Shown here piece by piece: positions 54,503 to 62,536 of a stretch of 64,000 nucleotides of DNA. The first letter of the stretch is position 1, and every line of letters starts with the position of its first letter. Origin of the DNA: Sphingomonadales bacterium UBA6157 (GTDB taxonomy: Bacteria; Pseudomonadota; Alphaproteobacteria; Sphingomonadales; Sphingomonadaceae); NCBI GenBank assembly GCA_002423025.1, contig DIUN01000038.1:1-64000 (forward strand), in the 5' to 3' direction. Both the position numbers and the translations under genes were made by a program. The notes under the pieces were generated by a model. It had not been told where the DNA came from, searched no databases, and saw nothing but the letters and a program-made list of their open reading frames with translations.

Positions 54503-54921
54503 TCATCCCGCCCGGCCTGTTCGTGCTCGGGCTCGGCTCGGACCTTTGCAACATCGAGCGTATCGAGAACAGCATCGCCCGCTTCGGAGATCGCTTTCTT
54601 GCCCGCGTCTTCACCGATATCGAGCGCGCCAAGGCAGACCGCCGGGTGCTCACCCGCACCGCCACTTTCGCCAAGCGCTTTGCCGCCAAGGAGGCGTGCT
54701 CCAAGGCGCTCGGCACCGGCTTTCGGGATGGCGTGTTCATGCGGGACATGGGCGTCGTCAATCTGCCGTCCGGCGCCCCCACGTTGGCGCTGGCCGGCGG
54801 GGCTGCGGCAAGGCTGGCGCAAATCACCCCCAACGGGCATAAGGCGCACATTCATCTGACGATCACTGACGACCATCCATGGGCGCAGGCCATCGTGCTC
54901 ATCACAGCGAGTCCCCTATGA
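54499..54921 (+). CDS. acpS: holo-[acyl-carrier-protein] synthase
   Basis: 140 residues. It transfers phosphopantetheine from CoA to acyl carrier protein. Motifs are LGLGSDLCNIERIE (metal-binding Asp) and KRFAAKEACSKALGTG. The start is a GTG overlapping the pdxJ stop (GTGA). It is the short, stand-alone bacterial form. Confidence 0.95.
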   Translation: MIIPPGLFVLGLGSDLCNIERIENSIARFGDRFLARVFTDIERAKADRRVLTRTATFAKRFAAKEACSKALGTGFRDGVFMRDMGVVNLPSGAPTLALAGGAAARLAQITPNGHKAHIHLTITDDHPWAQAIVLITASPL

Positions 54922-55775
54922 CCGAGGCGCCGACGCCCGCAGCCACCGTGAAGAAGCCCACCAACTGGGCCAGCGAAGTCTGGCAACTGTTCCTGCTCGT
55001 GCTGGCCGTGCTGGCCGTGCACAGCTTTGTCGCCAAGCCGTTCTTCATCCCGTCAGGCTCGATGCTGCCGACCCTGCACATCGGGGACCGGCTGATCGTC
55101 ACCAAATACCCCTATGGCTTCTCCTATCTCTCGCCCTCGCTCAACATCCTGCCCGAGATGCCCGGCCGGCTGCTCGGCCGCATGCCGGAGCGCGGCGACA
55201 TCGCCGTCATCAAGTCCCCGCGGGACAAGGTGGACTTCATCAAGCGCGTCATCGCGCTGCCGGGTGACACGGTGCAGATGAAGGACGGCGCGCTGTGGCT
55301 CAACGGCGCCCCGGTGCAGCGCGAGCGGATGGCGGATTACGAGATTCCGGTCAGCCCCAACAGCGATTGCCTGTCGTTCATCGATGCCGTGTATCGCACC
55401 ACCAACGCCGCCGGCCAGCCGGTGTGCCGCTACCCGGCCTATCGCGAAACGCTCCCCGGCGGCCGCAGCTACCTGACGCTCGATCTGGCGCAGATGCCGC
55501 AGGACAATACCGAGCCGCAGATCGTGCCCGAGGGCCATATCTTCCTGATGGGTGACAACCGCGACAACAGCCAGGACAGCCGCTTCGAGGTGATCCGTGA
55601 TGGCCTTGGCATGCTGCCGATCGAGAACCTGGTTGGCCGCGCCGAGTTCATCACCTTCTCGCTCGATGGCTCGACGGACTGGAACCCGCTGACCTGGCTG
55701 AGCGCGCTGCGCCCGGATCGCTTCTTCATCAATCTTGAGGCGAACGGGCACGCGGCGGAGAAACCGGCCGGGTGA
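54918..55775 (+). CDS. lepB: signal peptidase I
   Basis: About 285 residues. One N-terminal membrane anchor (LFLLVLAVLAVHSFVA) precedes a periplasmic catalytic domain with nucleophile Ser48 in IPSGSMLPTL and general base Lys109 in FIKRVIALPGD. The box GHIFLMGDNRDNSQDSR is also present. It cleaves signal peptides of the many exported proteins in this region. It overlaps acpS (ATGA) and the next gene (GTGA). In many relatives rnc and era follow lepB; here they do not. Confidence 0.95.
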   Translation: MTEAPTPAATVKKPTNWASEVWQLFLLVLAVLAVHSFVAKPFFIPSGSMLPTLHIGDRLIVTKYPYGFSYLSPSLNILPEMPGRLLGRMPERGDIAVIKSPRDKVDFIKRVIALPGDTVQMKDGALWLNGAPVQRERMADYEIPVSPNSDCLSFIDAVYRTTNAAGQPVCRYPAYRETLPGGRSYLTLDLAQMPQDNTEPQIVPEGHIFLMGDNRDNSQDSRFEVIRDGLGMLPIENLVGRAEFITFSLDGSTDWNPLTWLSALRPDRFFINLEANGHAAEKPAG

Positions 55776-56848
55776 GCCAGCCGCCGCGCCTGCCCCGGAG
55801 CCCGCTGGAACCACGCACCGAGCGCGCCCGCGGCACGGCGGAATCGGCGGTCATCTGGCTTGGCGGCGCGGCACTGCTGTTCATCGCCTGGAAGCTGGCA
55901 GAGGCGCTGCTGCTGATCTTTGCCGGCGTCATCTTCGCAGCCGGCTTGCAGGCCGGGGAAAAGCTGCTCGGCCGCTGGATGAAGGGCCCCTATGCGCTGC
56001 GGCTGGCGATCGTCGTGATTTGCGTCGTCGGCGGGCTGATCGGCTTTCTCGCCTTTGCCGGGCTCACCCTGGCTGAACAGGCGGAGCAACTCGCCGAGAC
56101 CTTGCGCGAACAGCTCTCGAGGCTGGCGCTGCTGGCCGAAAGCTTCGGGCTCTCCACGCCAGGCGCCGACGCCATGGACGCTGTGAAAGGCGCTCTGGGC
56201 GGGCAGATCGGCAACATCATGTCCCTGCTCGGCACGGCCGCCGGCAGCCTGGCCGGCGCGGTGCTGGTGATGACGCTGGGCATCTATATCGCAGCCGACC
56301 CGCGGCTTTATGAGCGCGGCATCGAGTGGCTCACCCCGGCACGGTCCCGGCAGCAGGTGCGTGGCACGCTTGGGGTGATGGGCAACACGCTGCGGCGCTG
56401 GGTTGTAGGCCGGTTGCTCAGCATGAGCATCGAAGGCACCATGGTGTTCATCGGCCTGCTCATCATCGGCGTACCGCTCGCCGGCTTGCTGGCGCTCATC
56501 GCGGCGCTGCTGGCCTTCATCCCCACCATCGGCGCGATGATCTCGGGTGTCATTCTTGTCACGGTCGCCTTCACGGTCGGCAATGTCGAAGGCTTCTGGG
56601 CGCTCGGGCTGTTCCTGCTGGTGCAGCAGGTGGAGGGCAACATCCTCACCCCGCAGATCGAGAAGCGCGCCGTGGACATTGCGCCGGCCGTGGTGCTCGG
56701 CGCCCAGCTGCTGTTCGGGGTACTGTTCGGCATCTTGGGCGTGGCGCTGGCTGATCCGCTCGTAGCGCTGCTCAAGGTGGCGCTGGTGCGGCGCGACGAT
56801 AGCGAGCCGGCGGCCGCCCGGATCGATGGCCCGCCCGGGATCGTCTGA
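55772..56848 (+). CDS. AI-2E family transporter (PerM/YdiK-like)
   Basis: 358 residues and about eight membrane helices, with the family's helix-rich periplasmic segment around residues 90-150 and the conserved closing block IAALLAFIPTIGAMISGVIL, QQVEGNILTPQI and GVALADPLVALLKV. Family members export autoinducer-2 or act as sodium/proton antiporters or permeases; the substrate is undefined. GTG start overlapping the lepB stop by four bases. It occupies the place where rnc is usually found after lepB. Confidence 0.88.
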   Translation: MSQPPRLPRSPLEPRTERARGTAESAVIWLGGAALLFIAWKLAEALLLIFAGVIFAAGLQAGEKLLGRWMKGPYALRLAIVVICVVGGLIGFLAFAGLTLAEQAEQLAETLREQLSRLALLAESFGLSTPGADAMDAVKGALGGQIGNIMSLLGTAAGSLAGAVLVMTLGIYIAADPRLYERGIEWLTPARSRQQVRGTLGVMGNTLRRWVVGRLLSMSIEGTMVFIGLLIIGVPLAGLLALIAALLAFIPTIGAMISGVILVTVAFTVGNVEGFWALGLFLLVQQVEGNILTPQIEKRAVDIAPAVVLGAQLLFGVLFGILGVALADPLVALLKVALVRRDDSEPAAARIDGPPGIV

Positions 56849-56865
56849 GCGGGGCGCCACGCAAG

Positions 56866-56893
56866 AAAAACCCCCGCTTTTAGCAAGCGAGGG
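56866..56893 (-). terminator. terminator for the FKBP gene (possibly bidirectional)
   Basis: On the minus strand CCCTCGCTT pairs with AAGCGGGGG (one G-T pair) around a short AT-rich loop, followed by TTTTTC. It lies 42 bases after the FKBP stop and 18 after the convergent transporter stop. Confidence 0.8.
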
Positions 56894-56934
56894 TCATTCC
56901 GAATCGATTGTCCTGAGGCCGAAGCCTCGCCCAA

Positions 56935-57447
56935 TCAGGCCGGGCGAACTGCCAGCAACTCGATATCGAATTCGAGCACCGCGCCGGGGGGGATCACGCC
57001 GCCGGCGCCGCGGGCGCCATAGGCCAGCTCCGGCGGCACGACGAAGTGATACTTGGAACCGGTGGCCATCAGCTGCACGCCTTCGGTCCAGCCGGGAATC
57101 ACCTGGTCGAGCGGGAAAGCTGCCGGCTGGCCGCGATCATAGCTCGAATCGAACTTGGTGCCATCGAGCAGCTTGCCCTCGTAATGCACAAGAACAGTAT
57201 CGGTCCGGCCCGGCTTGGGGCCGGTGCCTTCGGTGATGACCTGATATTGCAGGCCGCTTTCAGTGGTGATCACGCCAGGCTTCTTTCCGTTTTCCGCAAG
57301 GAACTTCATGTCCGCCGTGCGGACCGCAGCCACCTGCGTCTGGGTGCCGGCCCAGATGCCGAGGCCAGCGAGAAACACGACGATGACAGCGCCCATCACC
57401 CAGCGGGTCATGCCGGCGGGGGATTTTTCGGAGCTGGCGGTCGCCAT
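56935..57447 (-). CDS. membrane-anchored FKBP-type peptidyl-prolyl isomerase
   Basis: 170 residues. A membrane helix at about 14-33 (MTRWVMGAVIVVFLAGLGIW) anchors a periplasmic FKBP domain: TVLVHYEGKLLDGTKFDSSYDRG, VIPGWTEGVQLM, YHFVVPPELAYGARGAGGVIPPGAVLEFDIELL. It assists folding of exported or outer-membrane proteins. It is followed by a strong terminator and preceded, 64 bases away on the same strand, by rpsU. Confidence 0.92.
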   Translation of the reverse strand: MATASSEKSPAGMTRWVMGAVIVVFLAGLGIWAGTQTQVAAVRTADMKFLAENGKKPGVITTESGLQYQVITEGTGPKPGRTDTVLVHYEGKLLDGTKFDSSYDRGQPAAFPLDQVIPGWTEGVQLMATGSKYHFVVPPELAYGARGAGGVIPPGAVLEFDIELLAVRPA

Positions 57448-57511
57448 GAATCTCAGACTTTCAGCAATATGGTCAGCAAGTTGGGCAGGAAAAGCAGGCC
57501 GCGGATGCGGC

Positions 57512-57718
57512 TTACTTCACACCATCGCGTTCGGCGCGCTTGCGCTCGAGCTTGCGGGCACGGCGGACAGCGGCAGCCTTTTCACGGGCGCGCTTCTCGC
57601 TCGGCTTTTCATAATGACGGCGCAGCTTCATCTCGCGGTAAACGCCCTCGCGCTGCAGCTTCTTCTTGAGCGCGCGCAGCGCCTGATCGACATTGTTGTC
57701 GCGAACCACGATTTGCAT
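57512..57718 (-). CDS. rpsU: 30S ribosomal protein S21
   Basis: 68 residues. Small, strongly basic protein starting MQIVVRDNNVDQALRALKKK and ending in Arg/Lys-rich sequence. S21 binds near the anti-Shine-Dalgarno end of 16S rRNA and aids initiation. The gene is followed by the FKBP gene; COQ9 is divergent 206 bases away. That 206-base gap contains no recognisable gene. Confidence 0.96.
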   Translation of the reverse strand: MQIVVRDNNVDQALRALKKKLQREGVYREMKLRRHYEKPSEKRAREKAAAVRRARKLERKRAERDGVK

Positions 57719-57924
57719 GCAGCCGTTCTCTCCATTCACGTCGTCGGAGCTGGCACAGCGCCGACGCTTGTCTAAAATATCTGGATGCGATCCAAATAAA
57801 GGGCGATTCCGAAAGGCGTGCCTTCCAGAGCGAACGCGCCGCATAGCAGAGCCCGGATTGCGAAACAAGGTCGCGCCGGCAGCTTGCCCTATCCCCGACG
57901 CTGCGCAACGCCTATTGTCACCCC

Positions 57925-58575
57925 ATGAGCACAGATATTCCGCTTTCCGAGCTTCGCCCCCGCCTGATCGAGGCGATGTTGCCCGATGTGCCGTTCGATG
58001 GCTGGACGGCGGCGTGCCGCGATGCCGCAGCCGATTCGGCCGGCATCGACAAGGATATCGCCGCCATGGCGCTGCCCGATGCCGCCGCCATGACGGACGC
58101 CTACACACTGCGCGCCGATGCGCGGATGACGGAGGCGATGGTCGCCGCCGGCGTCGGGACCATGAAGATCCGCGATCGCATCCGCCTCGCCCTGCGCACC
58201 CGCCTCGAACAGGCCGGGCCGGATCGCGAGGCCGTGCGCCGGGCTTTGTCGGTGATGACCCAGCCCAGCAACGCCGGCCTGGCCGCCCGCACCCTGTGGC
58301 GCACCGCCGACGCCATGTGGCGCGCCGCCGGAGACACCGCAACCGACTTCAACCATTATTCCAAGCGCGTCATCCTCGGCGGCGTCTATTCCGCCAGCCT
58401 GCTCTACTGGCTCGATGATGAAAGCGAGGACCATGCAGCAACCTGGGACTTCATCGACCGCCGCATCGACAATGTCATGCAGTTCGAAAAGGCCAAGGTT
58501 CAGGCAAAGGAAGCATTGTCCTGGCTGCCGGACCCGGCGCGCTTCCTCGGCCGGCTGCGCTATCCGGTGTCCTGA
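57925..58575 (+). CDS. COQ9-family ubiquinone biosynthesis protein
   Basis: 216 residues. COQ9 fold related to TetR regulators but lipid-binding; it supports COQ7-type hydroxylation in ubiquinone synthesis. Recognised from KIRDRIRLALRTRLEQAG, ARTLWRTADAMWRAAGD, TDFNHYSKRVILGGVYSASL and WDFIDRRIDNVMQFEKAK. It is divergent from rpsU, a common arrangement in sphingomonads. Confidence 0.92.
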   Translation: MSTDIPLSELRPRLIEAMLPDVPFDGWTAACRDAAADSAGIDKDIAAMALPDAAAMTDAYTLRADARMTEAMVAAGVGTMKIRDRIRLALRTRLEQAGPDREAVRRALSVMTQPSNAGLAARTLWRTADAMWRAAGDTATDFNHYSKRVILGGVYSASLLYWLDDESEDHAATWDFIDRRIDNVMQFEKAKVQAKEALSWLPDPARFLGRLRYPVS

Positions 58576-58654
58576 GGCCGGAGTCTTCTCTGGCGCTGCC
58601 TGCACCAACATGATAACCGTTCGCAATATCGTCCGCGAAGGTCGCCCATTCTTC

Positions 58655-58918
58655 ATGACAACCCCTCTGCTCCTTGAGCGACTCAGCCCCGGCGTGGTGG
58701 CCACCATCGCCGCCATCGATCGTGCCGGGCTTGATCCGATCACCGCCCAGCGCCTGCATGAGCTGGGCTTTGACGAAGGCGTTGATGTCGAGCTGCTGCA
58801 CAGCGCGCCCTTTGGTGGGGACCCGATGGCCGTGCGGGTCGGCAACATGGTGGTGGCGCTGCGCCGCGCCATGGCCCGGCTGATCGAGATCCGGCCCGCG
58901 AACGCACCGGCCGCCTGA
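58655..58918 (+). CDS. feoA: ferrous iron transport protein FeoA
   Basis: About 87 residues, an SH3-like FeoA domain (LSPGVVATIAAID, RLHELGFDEGVDVELLHSAP, GGDPMAVRVGNMVVALRRAMA). It assists FeoB. ATG 58655 gives the usual start; ATG 58610 is in the same frame and would add 15 residues. Neither has a strong ribosome binding site. It ends one base before feoB, so the two are coupled. No Fur or Irr box was recognised upstream. Confidence 0.9.
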   Translation: MTTPLLLERLSPGVVATIAAIDRAGLDPITAQRLHELGFDEGVDVELLHSAPFGGDPMAVRVGNMVVALRRAMARLIEIRPANAPAA

Positions 58919-58919
58919 G

Positions 58920-60776
58920 ATGAACGCCCCACTCACCGCGCCCGTCGTGGCGCTGGTCGGCAATCCAAATGCCGGAAAAACCAGCCTTTTCAATTCGCTC
59001 ACCGGCTCACGGCAGAAGGTGGGGAATTATCCTGGCGTCACCGTCGAGCGCAAATCCGGCCGGCTGGCGCTGCCGGATGGCCGCACCGCCGAACTGATCG
59101 ACCTGCCTGGCACCTACAGCCTCACCCCGCGCAGCCCCGATGAAGCCGTGACCCGTGATGCCGTACTCGGCACCCTGCCCGGCGAGAAGCGGCTCGACGC
59201 GATCATTGCCGTCATCGATGCCACCAACCTGCGCAACCACCTGCGCTTCGTGCTGGAGTTGCGCCGCCTCGGGCTGCCGATGGTTGTGGCGCTCAACATG
59301 ATCGACCTTGCCGAGCGAGACGGCACCAGAATCGACACCGAGCAGCTCTCGACCATTCTTGGCCTGCCGGTCATCGCCACGGTCGCGGTGCGGCGGCGCG
59401 GGCTGGCCGAGCTTGGCGCCAGCGTTGCGGCCACCCTGCTCGATCACACGCCCCGGCCGCCCGAAACCGCCAACGCCGATATCCAGCTGCTCCAGCGTGA
59501 GGCACGGATGATCGCCAGCACCGTCACCCTGGCGCAGGGCGCGCAGCGGCGCTGGTCGCAACGGCTCGATGGCGTGGCGCTCCACCCGGTGGCCGGGCCA
59601 CTGCTCCTCGCCGCGCTGATCTTCTTCATGTTCCAGGCGGTGTTTGCCTGGGCCGAAGCGCCGATGGGCTGGATCGAGAGCCTGATCGGCGCCGCACAGG
59701 GGCTGATAGCGGCCAATCTCGGCGAAGGGCTTCTCCGCTCCCTGCTCGCGGATGGCGTGCTGGGCGGCGTGGGCGCCGTTATCGTCTTCCTGCCGCAGAT
59801 CCTCATCCTGTTCTTCTTCATCCTGCTGCTGGAGCAATCGGGCTATATGGTCCGCGCGGCGTTCCTGATGGACAGGATCATGGCCAGTGTCGGCCTCAAT
59901 GGCCGGGCGTTCATTCCGCTCATCTCCAGCTTTGCCTGCGCCATCCCCGGCATCATGGCGACCCGCACCATCGATTCGCCCAAGGACAGGCTGACCACCA
60001 TCCTCATCGCACCGCTGATGACCTGCTCGGCGCGGCTGCCGGTCTATGCCGTCATCATCGGCGCCTTCATCCCGGCGCGGCCCGTGGCCGGCGTGCTGGG
60101 GCTGCAGGGCCTGGTGCTGTTCGGGCTCTACATCGCCGGCGTCATCGGCGCGCTGGTGGCGGCCTGGGCGCTGCGCCGCACCGTCACCAAGGGCCCGAGC
60201 CCGACCTTCCTGATGGAAATGCCGAAGTACCAGTGGCCGGTGCCGCGCGACATCTTCATCGGCCTATACCAGCGCGCCTGGGCGTTTCTGGCCCGTGCCG
60301 GCACGATCATCCTGCTCTCCACCATCGCACTCTGGGCACTGGCCACCTGGCCCAAGCCGCCGGCGGACTGGAGCCGCCCGGCGCTCGAATACAGCTTCGC
60401 CGGCCGCATCGGCGCGGCACTGGAGCCGATCTTCCGCCCGATCGGCTTCAACAAGGAGATCGCGCTAGCGCTGGTGCCCGGCATGGCCGCCCGCGAAGTC
60501 GCCGTCTCGGCGCTCGGCACGGTCTATTCGCTGGAAGGCGCCGACGAGACGAACACCGGCGGCCTGATCGAAACACTGCGCAGCCGCTGGGAACTGCCGA
60601 CGGCGCTGGCCTTTCTGGCCTGGTTCGTGTTCGCGCCGCAGTGCATCAGCACGCTGGCGGTAACCCGACGCGAAACCGGTGGCTGGGCCTGGCCGACCTT
60701 CATGTTCACCTATCTGTTTGCCGCAGCCTATGTGGCGGCCGGCATCACCTACTGGACGGCGAAGGCCCTGTTATAG
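58920..60776 (+). CDS. feoB: ferrous iron transporter FeoB
   Basis: 618 residues. The N-terminal G domain has G1 VGNPNAGKTSLFN, G3 DLPGTYSLTPRSPDE and G4 ALNMIDLAERD. The membrane part has two Gate-type repeats (SSFACAIPGIMATRTI and VPGMAAREVAVSALGTVY). It imports Fe2+ across the inner membrane. At 618 residues it is shorter than E. coli FeoB (about 770), as in many alphaproteobacteria; no feoC follows. Its last 32 bases overlap the 3' end of the convergent nsrR-like gene. Confidence 0.95.
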   Translation: MNAPLTAPVVALVGNPNAGKTSLFNSLTGSRQKVGNYPGVTVERKSGRLALPDGRTAELIDLPGTYSLTPRSPDEAVTRDAVLGTLPGEKRLDAIIAVIDATNLRNHLRFVLELRRLGLPMVVALNMIDLAERDGTRIDTEQLSTILGLPVIATVAVRRRGLAELGASVAATLLDHTPRPPETANADIQLLQREARMIASTVTLAQGAQRRWSQRLDGVALHPVAGPLLLAALIFFMFQAVFAWAEAPMGWIESLIGAAQGLIAANLGEGLLRSLLADGVLGGVGAVIVFLPQILILFFFILLLEQSGYMVRAAFLMDRIMASVGLNGRAFIPLISSFACAIPGIMATRTIDSPKDRLTTILIAPLMTCSARLPVYAVIIGAFIPARPVAGVLGLQGLVLFGLYIAGVIGALVAAWALRRTVTKGPSPTFLMEMPKYQWPVPRDIFIGLYQRAWAFLARAGTIILLSTIALWALATWPKPPADWSRPALEYSFAGRIGAALEPIFRPIGFNKEIALALVPGMAAREVAVSALGTVYSLEGADETNTGGLIETLRSRWELPTALAFLAWFVFAPQCISTLAVTRRETGGWAWPTFMFTYLFAAAYVAAGITYWTAKALL

Positions 60777-61197
60777 GCGGTGCGATGCCGAACAGCGCGC
60801 GCAGGGCGTCGCGCTGGCCGAGCAGGTCCTCCAGCGTATGGCGGTCCAGCACGGCGAGAAACGCCGCAAGCGCCTCGCCCAGCACACCGGTTAGGCCGCA
60901 GGCCGGCGCGATGAGGCAGCTGCCGCACTCGACCAGCTCGATATGGCCTTCCGTATGGCGCACCACGCTGCCGACATTGATTTCGGCGGGGACCCGCGCC
61001 AGCCGGATGCCGCCCAGCCGCCCCCGCACGCCAACCACATAGCCGGCGGTACCAAGGTCCTGCACCACCTTCATCAGGTGATTCTTGGAGACGCCATAGG
61101 CGGCGGCGATCTCGGCGATCGAGCACACGGCATCGGGGCGGGCGCCCAGATACAGCAGCACGCGCAAGGCATAATCGGTGTAGCGCGTCAGCCGCAT
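60745..61197 (-). CDS. NsrR-like Rrf2-family iron-sulfur repressor
   Basis: 150 residues. The winged helix MRLTRYTDYALRVLLYLG and helix-turn-helix AAAYGVSKNHLMKVVQDLG match Rrf2. Three cysteines (Cys91, Cys94, Cys100 in VECGSCLIAPACGLTG) lie where E. coli NsrR has Cys91, Cys96, Cys102, in the same sequence context, so a nitric-oxide-sensitive cluster is likely, though the first gap is two residues shorter. It is divergent from a globin gene, and candidate NsrR half-sites lie between. GGAGAGG precedes the ATG. The 3' end overlaps feoB by 32 bases. Confidence 0.88.
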   Translation of the reverse strand: MRLTRYTDYALRVLLYLGARPDAVCSIAEIAAAYGVSKNHLMKVVQDLGTAGYVVGVRGRLGGIRLARVPAEINVGSVVRHTEGHIELVECGSCLIAPACGLTGVLGEALAAFLAVLDRHTLEDLLGQRDALRALFGIAPPITGPSPSSR

Positions 61198-61262
61198 TGA
61201 GCCTCTCCGTGGCGCTCGGGCAGAGGCGCCCGTTCAGCAGCGCCTCCTGATACAAGTATTGG

Positions 61263-61308
61263 TATTGCATCTTTGCGGGGGATAATACACATATCTTAAA
61301 TACATCAT
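61263..61308. promoter_or_regulatory. candidate NsrR half-sites between repressor and globin
   Basis: Two minus-strand sequences resemble the NsrR half-site AAGATGYATTT: ATGATGTATTT (61308-61298, 10 of 11) and AAGATGCAATA (61273-61263, matching the first 8). They flank an AT-rich stretch with GATAAT (61281) in an otherwise GC-rich region, 33 bases before the globin ATG. The function is inferred. Confidence 0.5.
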
Positions 61309-61340
61309 TCCTCCACTACCCCCAGGCACAGGACCAAGCC

Positions 61341-61781
61341 ATGACCGAACTGTCTTCGGAAACGATCGCCATTGTGAAGTCCACGGCCGGCGCCATGCAG
61401 GTGCACGGCGTTGCCATCACCACCCGGATGTATGAGCGGCTGTTTGTGGATCCGGCGGTCAAGGGCATGTTCGATCAAGCCGCGCAGACTTCGGGCGAGC
61501 AGCCGCGCCGCCTCGCCGGCGCCATCCTCGCCTTCTCGCAGAATGTCGATCGGCTCAGCGTCCTCGCCCCGGCGATCCACAAGATGACCAAGCGCCATGC
61601 CGAATGCGGCGTACAGGCCGCGCACTACCCGATCGTCGCCGGCGCGCTGCTGCCCGCGATCAAGGATGTGCTGGGCGATGCCATCGACGAAAAGACCCTC
61701 GGCGCCTGGGGCGAGGCCTATTGGTTTCTCGCCAATCTGCTGATCGCCGAGGAAGCGCAGATCTACGCCGAAGCAGCCTGA
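61341..61781 (+). CDS. single-domain globin (flavohemoglobin globin-domain type)
   Basis: 146 residues, homologous to the heme domain of Hmp/Vitreoscilla hemoglobin. Tyr31 (B10, in TTRMYERLF), Gln54 (E7, in SGEQPRRL) and the proximal His86 (in TKRHAECG) are present, fitting an oxygen-bound heme that converts nitric oxide to nitrate. The FAD/NAD reductase domain of Hmp is absent, so it needs a separate reductase or serves as an oxygen/NO binder. Divergent from the NsrR-like gene, consistent with NO induction. AGGA precedes the ATG. Confidence 0.92.
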   Translation: MTELSSETIAIVKSTAGAMQVHGVAITTRMYERLFVDPAVKGMFDQAAQTSGEQPRRLAGAILAFSQNVDRLSVLAPAIHKMTKRHAECGVQAAHYPIVAGALLPAIKDVLGDAIDEKTLGAWGEAYWFLANLLIAEEAQIYAEAA

Positions 61782-61782
61782 G

Positions 61783-62454
61783 CTAGCGGCGCATTCCGTC
61801 CAGTGGAATCGGCACCAGCCGGATCTCGGCCTCTGCGTGCTGCCGCCCCGCGCCCACCGGCACGGGGGTGAACGTGTCGCTCACCCAGAGCAGCTGTCCC
61901 GCTGCATCGGTAATCCGCGCGGAGAGCGACAGCCGGGCACCGGGCGTGACCTTGCCGGCGGCATAATCCAGCCGCCAGTGCAGCGGCACCTGGTTGCCCG
62001 CCGGCAGCACTTCGCTGGCTGCCAGCAGCGGCGCGGCGGCATCGGCACGCGAGACATCGCGCAGCTCCACCCGCAGCCGCACGCCGGGCGGCAGGGCGAT
62101 ACGCTGGCTGTAGGTGGCAACGCCTGTCACCACGCCCGGCGTCGCGACGGCCGGCACGGCGCGGCACATCACCTCCGGCTGGCCGCGCTGCGTGATGCGC
62201 AGCGTCTTGGCGCCCTCCGTGCCGCGGCCGCGCAGGGTCAGCCCCTCACCGGTGAAGCGAAAACCACTGAACGCCCAGCGCTGGCCGAGCCGCACCTCGC
62301 GGCCGCCGCGTTGCAACACCGGGCCATAGGCCCGCACGGAGAGCGCGGCGAGGCTGCCATCGGCACAGATGTAGCGGCCGGACGCCGCCACCCGCGCCGC
62401 AGCCTCGGCCACGCCGGGTACCGCGAGCAGCACCAGCCCCAGAAACAATCGCAC
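61783..62454 (-). CDS. secreted MliC-like - YbaY-like fusion protein
   Basis: 223 residues. A signal peptide (FLGLVLLAVPGVAEAA) is followed by an MliC-like lysozyme-inhibitor region at about 25-100 (GRYICADGSLAALSVR, FTGEGLTLRGRG, ending in a second Cys, EVMC). A YbaY/YscW-type beta-sandwich follows at about 108-210 (VTGVATYSQRIALPPGVRL, ELRDVSRADAAAPLL, QVPLHWRLDYAAGKV). It is probably periplasmic and may protect peptidoglycan from host or competitor lysozyme. GTG start with GGGGAGG five bases upstream. Its stop is one base beyond the convergent globin stop. Confidence 0.75.
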   Translation of the reverse strand: MRLFLGLVLLAVPGVAEAAARVAASGRYICADGSLAALSVRAYGPVLQRGGREVRLGQRWAFSGFRFTGEGLTLRGRGTEGAKTLRITQRGQPEVMCRAVPAVATPGVVTGVATYSQRIALPPGVRLRVELRDVSRADAAAPLLAASEVLPAGNQVPLHWRLDYAAGKVTPGARLSLSARITDAAGQLLWVSDTFTPVPVGAGRQHAEAEIRLVPIPLDGMRR

Positions 62455-62536
62455 CAGCGCCTCCCCAGACGATCTTGCTTGGCTGCAAGGCTAGCCGGGG
62501 CCGCGCGGGAAGGCCAGTGGCACCGGAGCCACGGCG

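Noticed and set aside
58610..58654. Fur or Irr box before feoA
   Set aside because: ATAACCGTTCGCAATATCG is AT-rich for the region but lacks the symmetry of known Fur or ICE sites.
60745..60776. 32-base overlap of feoB and the nsrR-like gene as a sign of a frameshift
   Set aside because: Both proteins end with family-typical residues before or within the overlap, so it is an ordinary convergent overlap.
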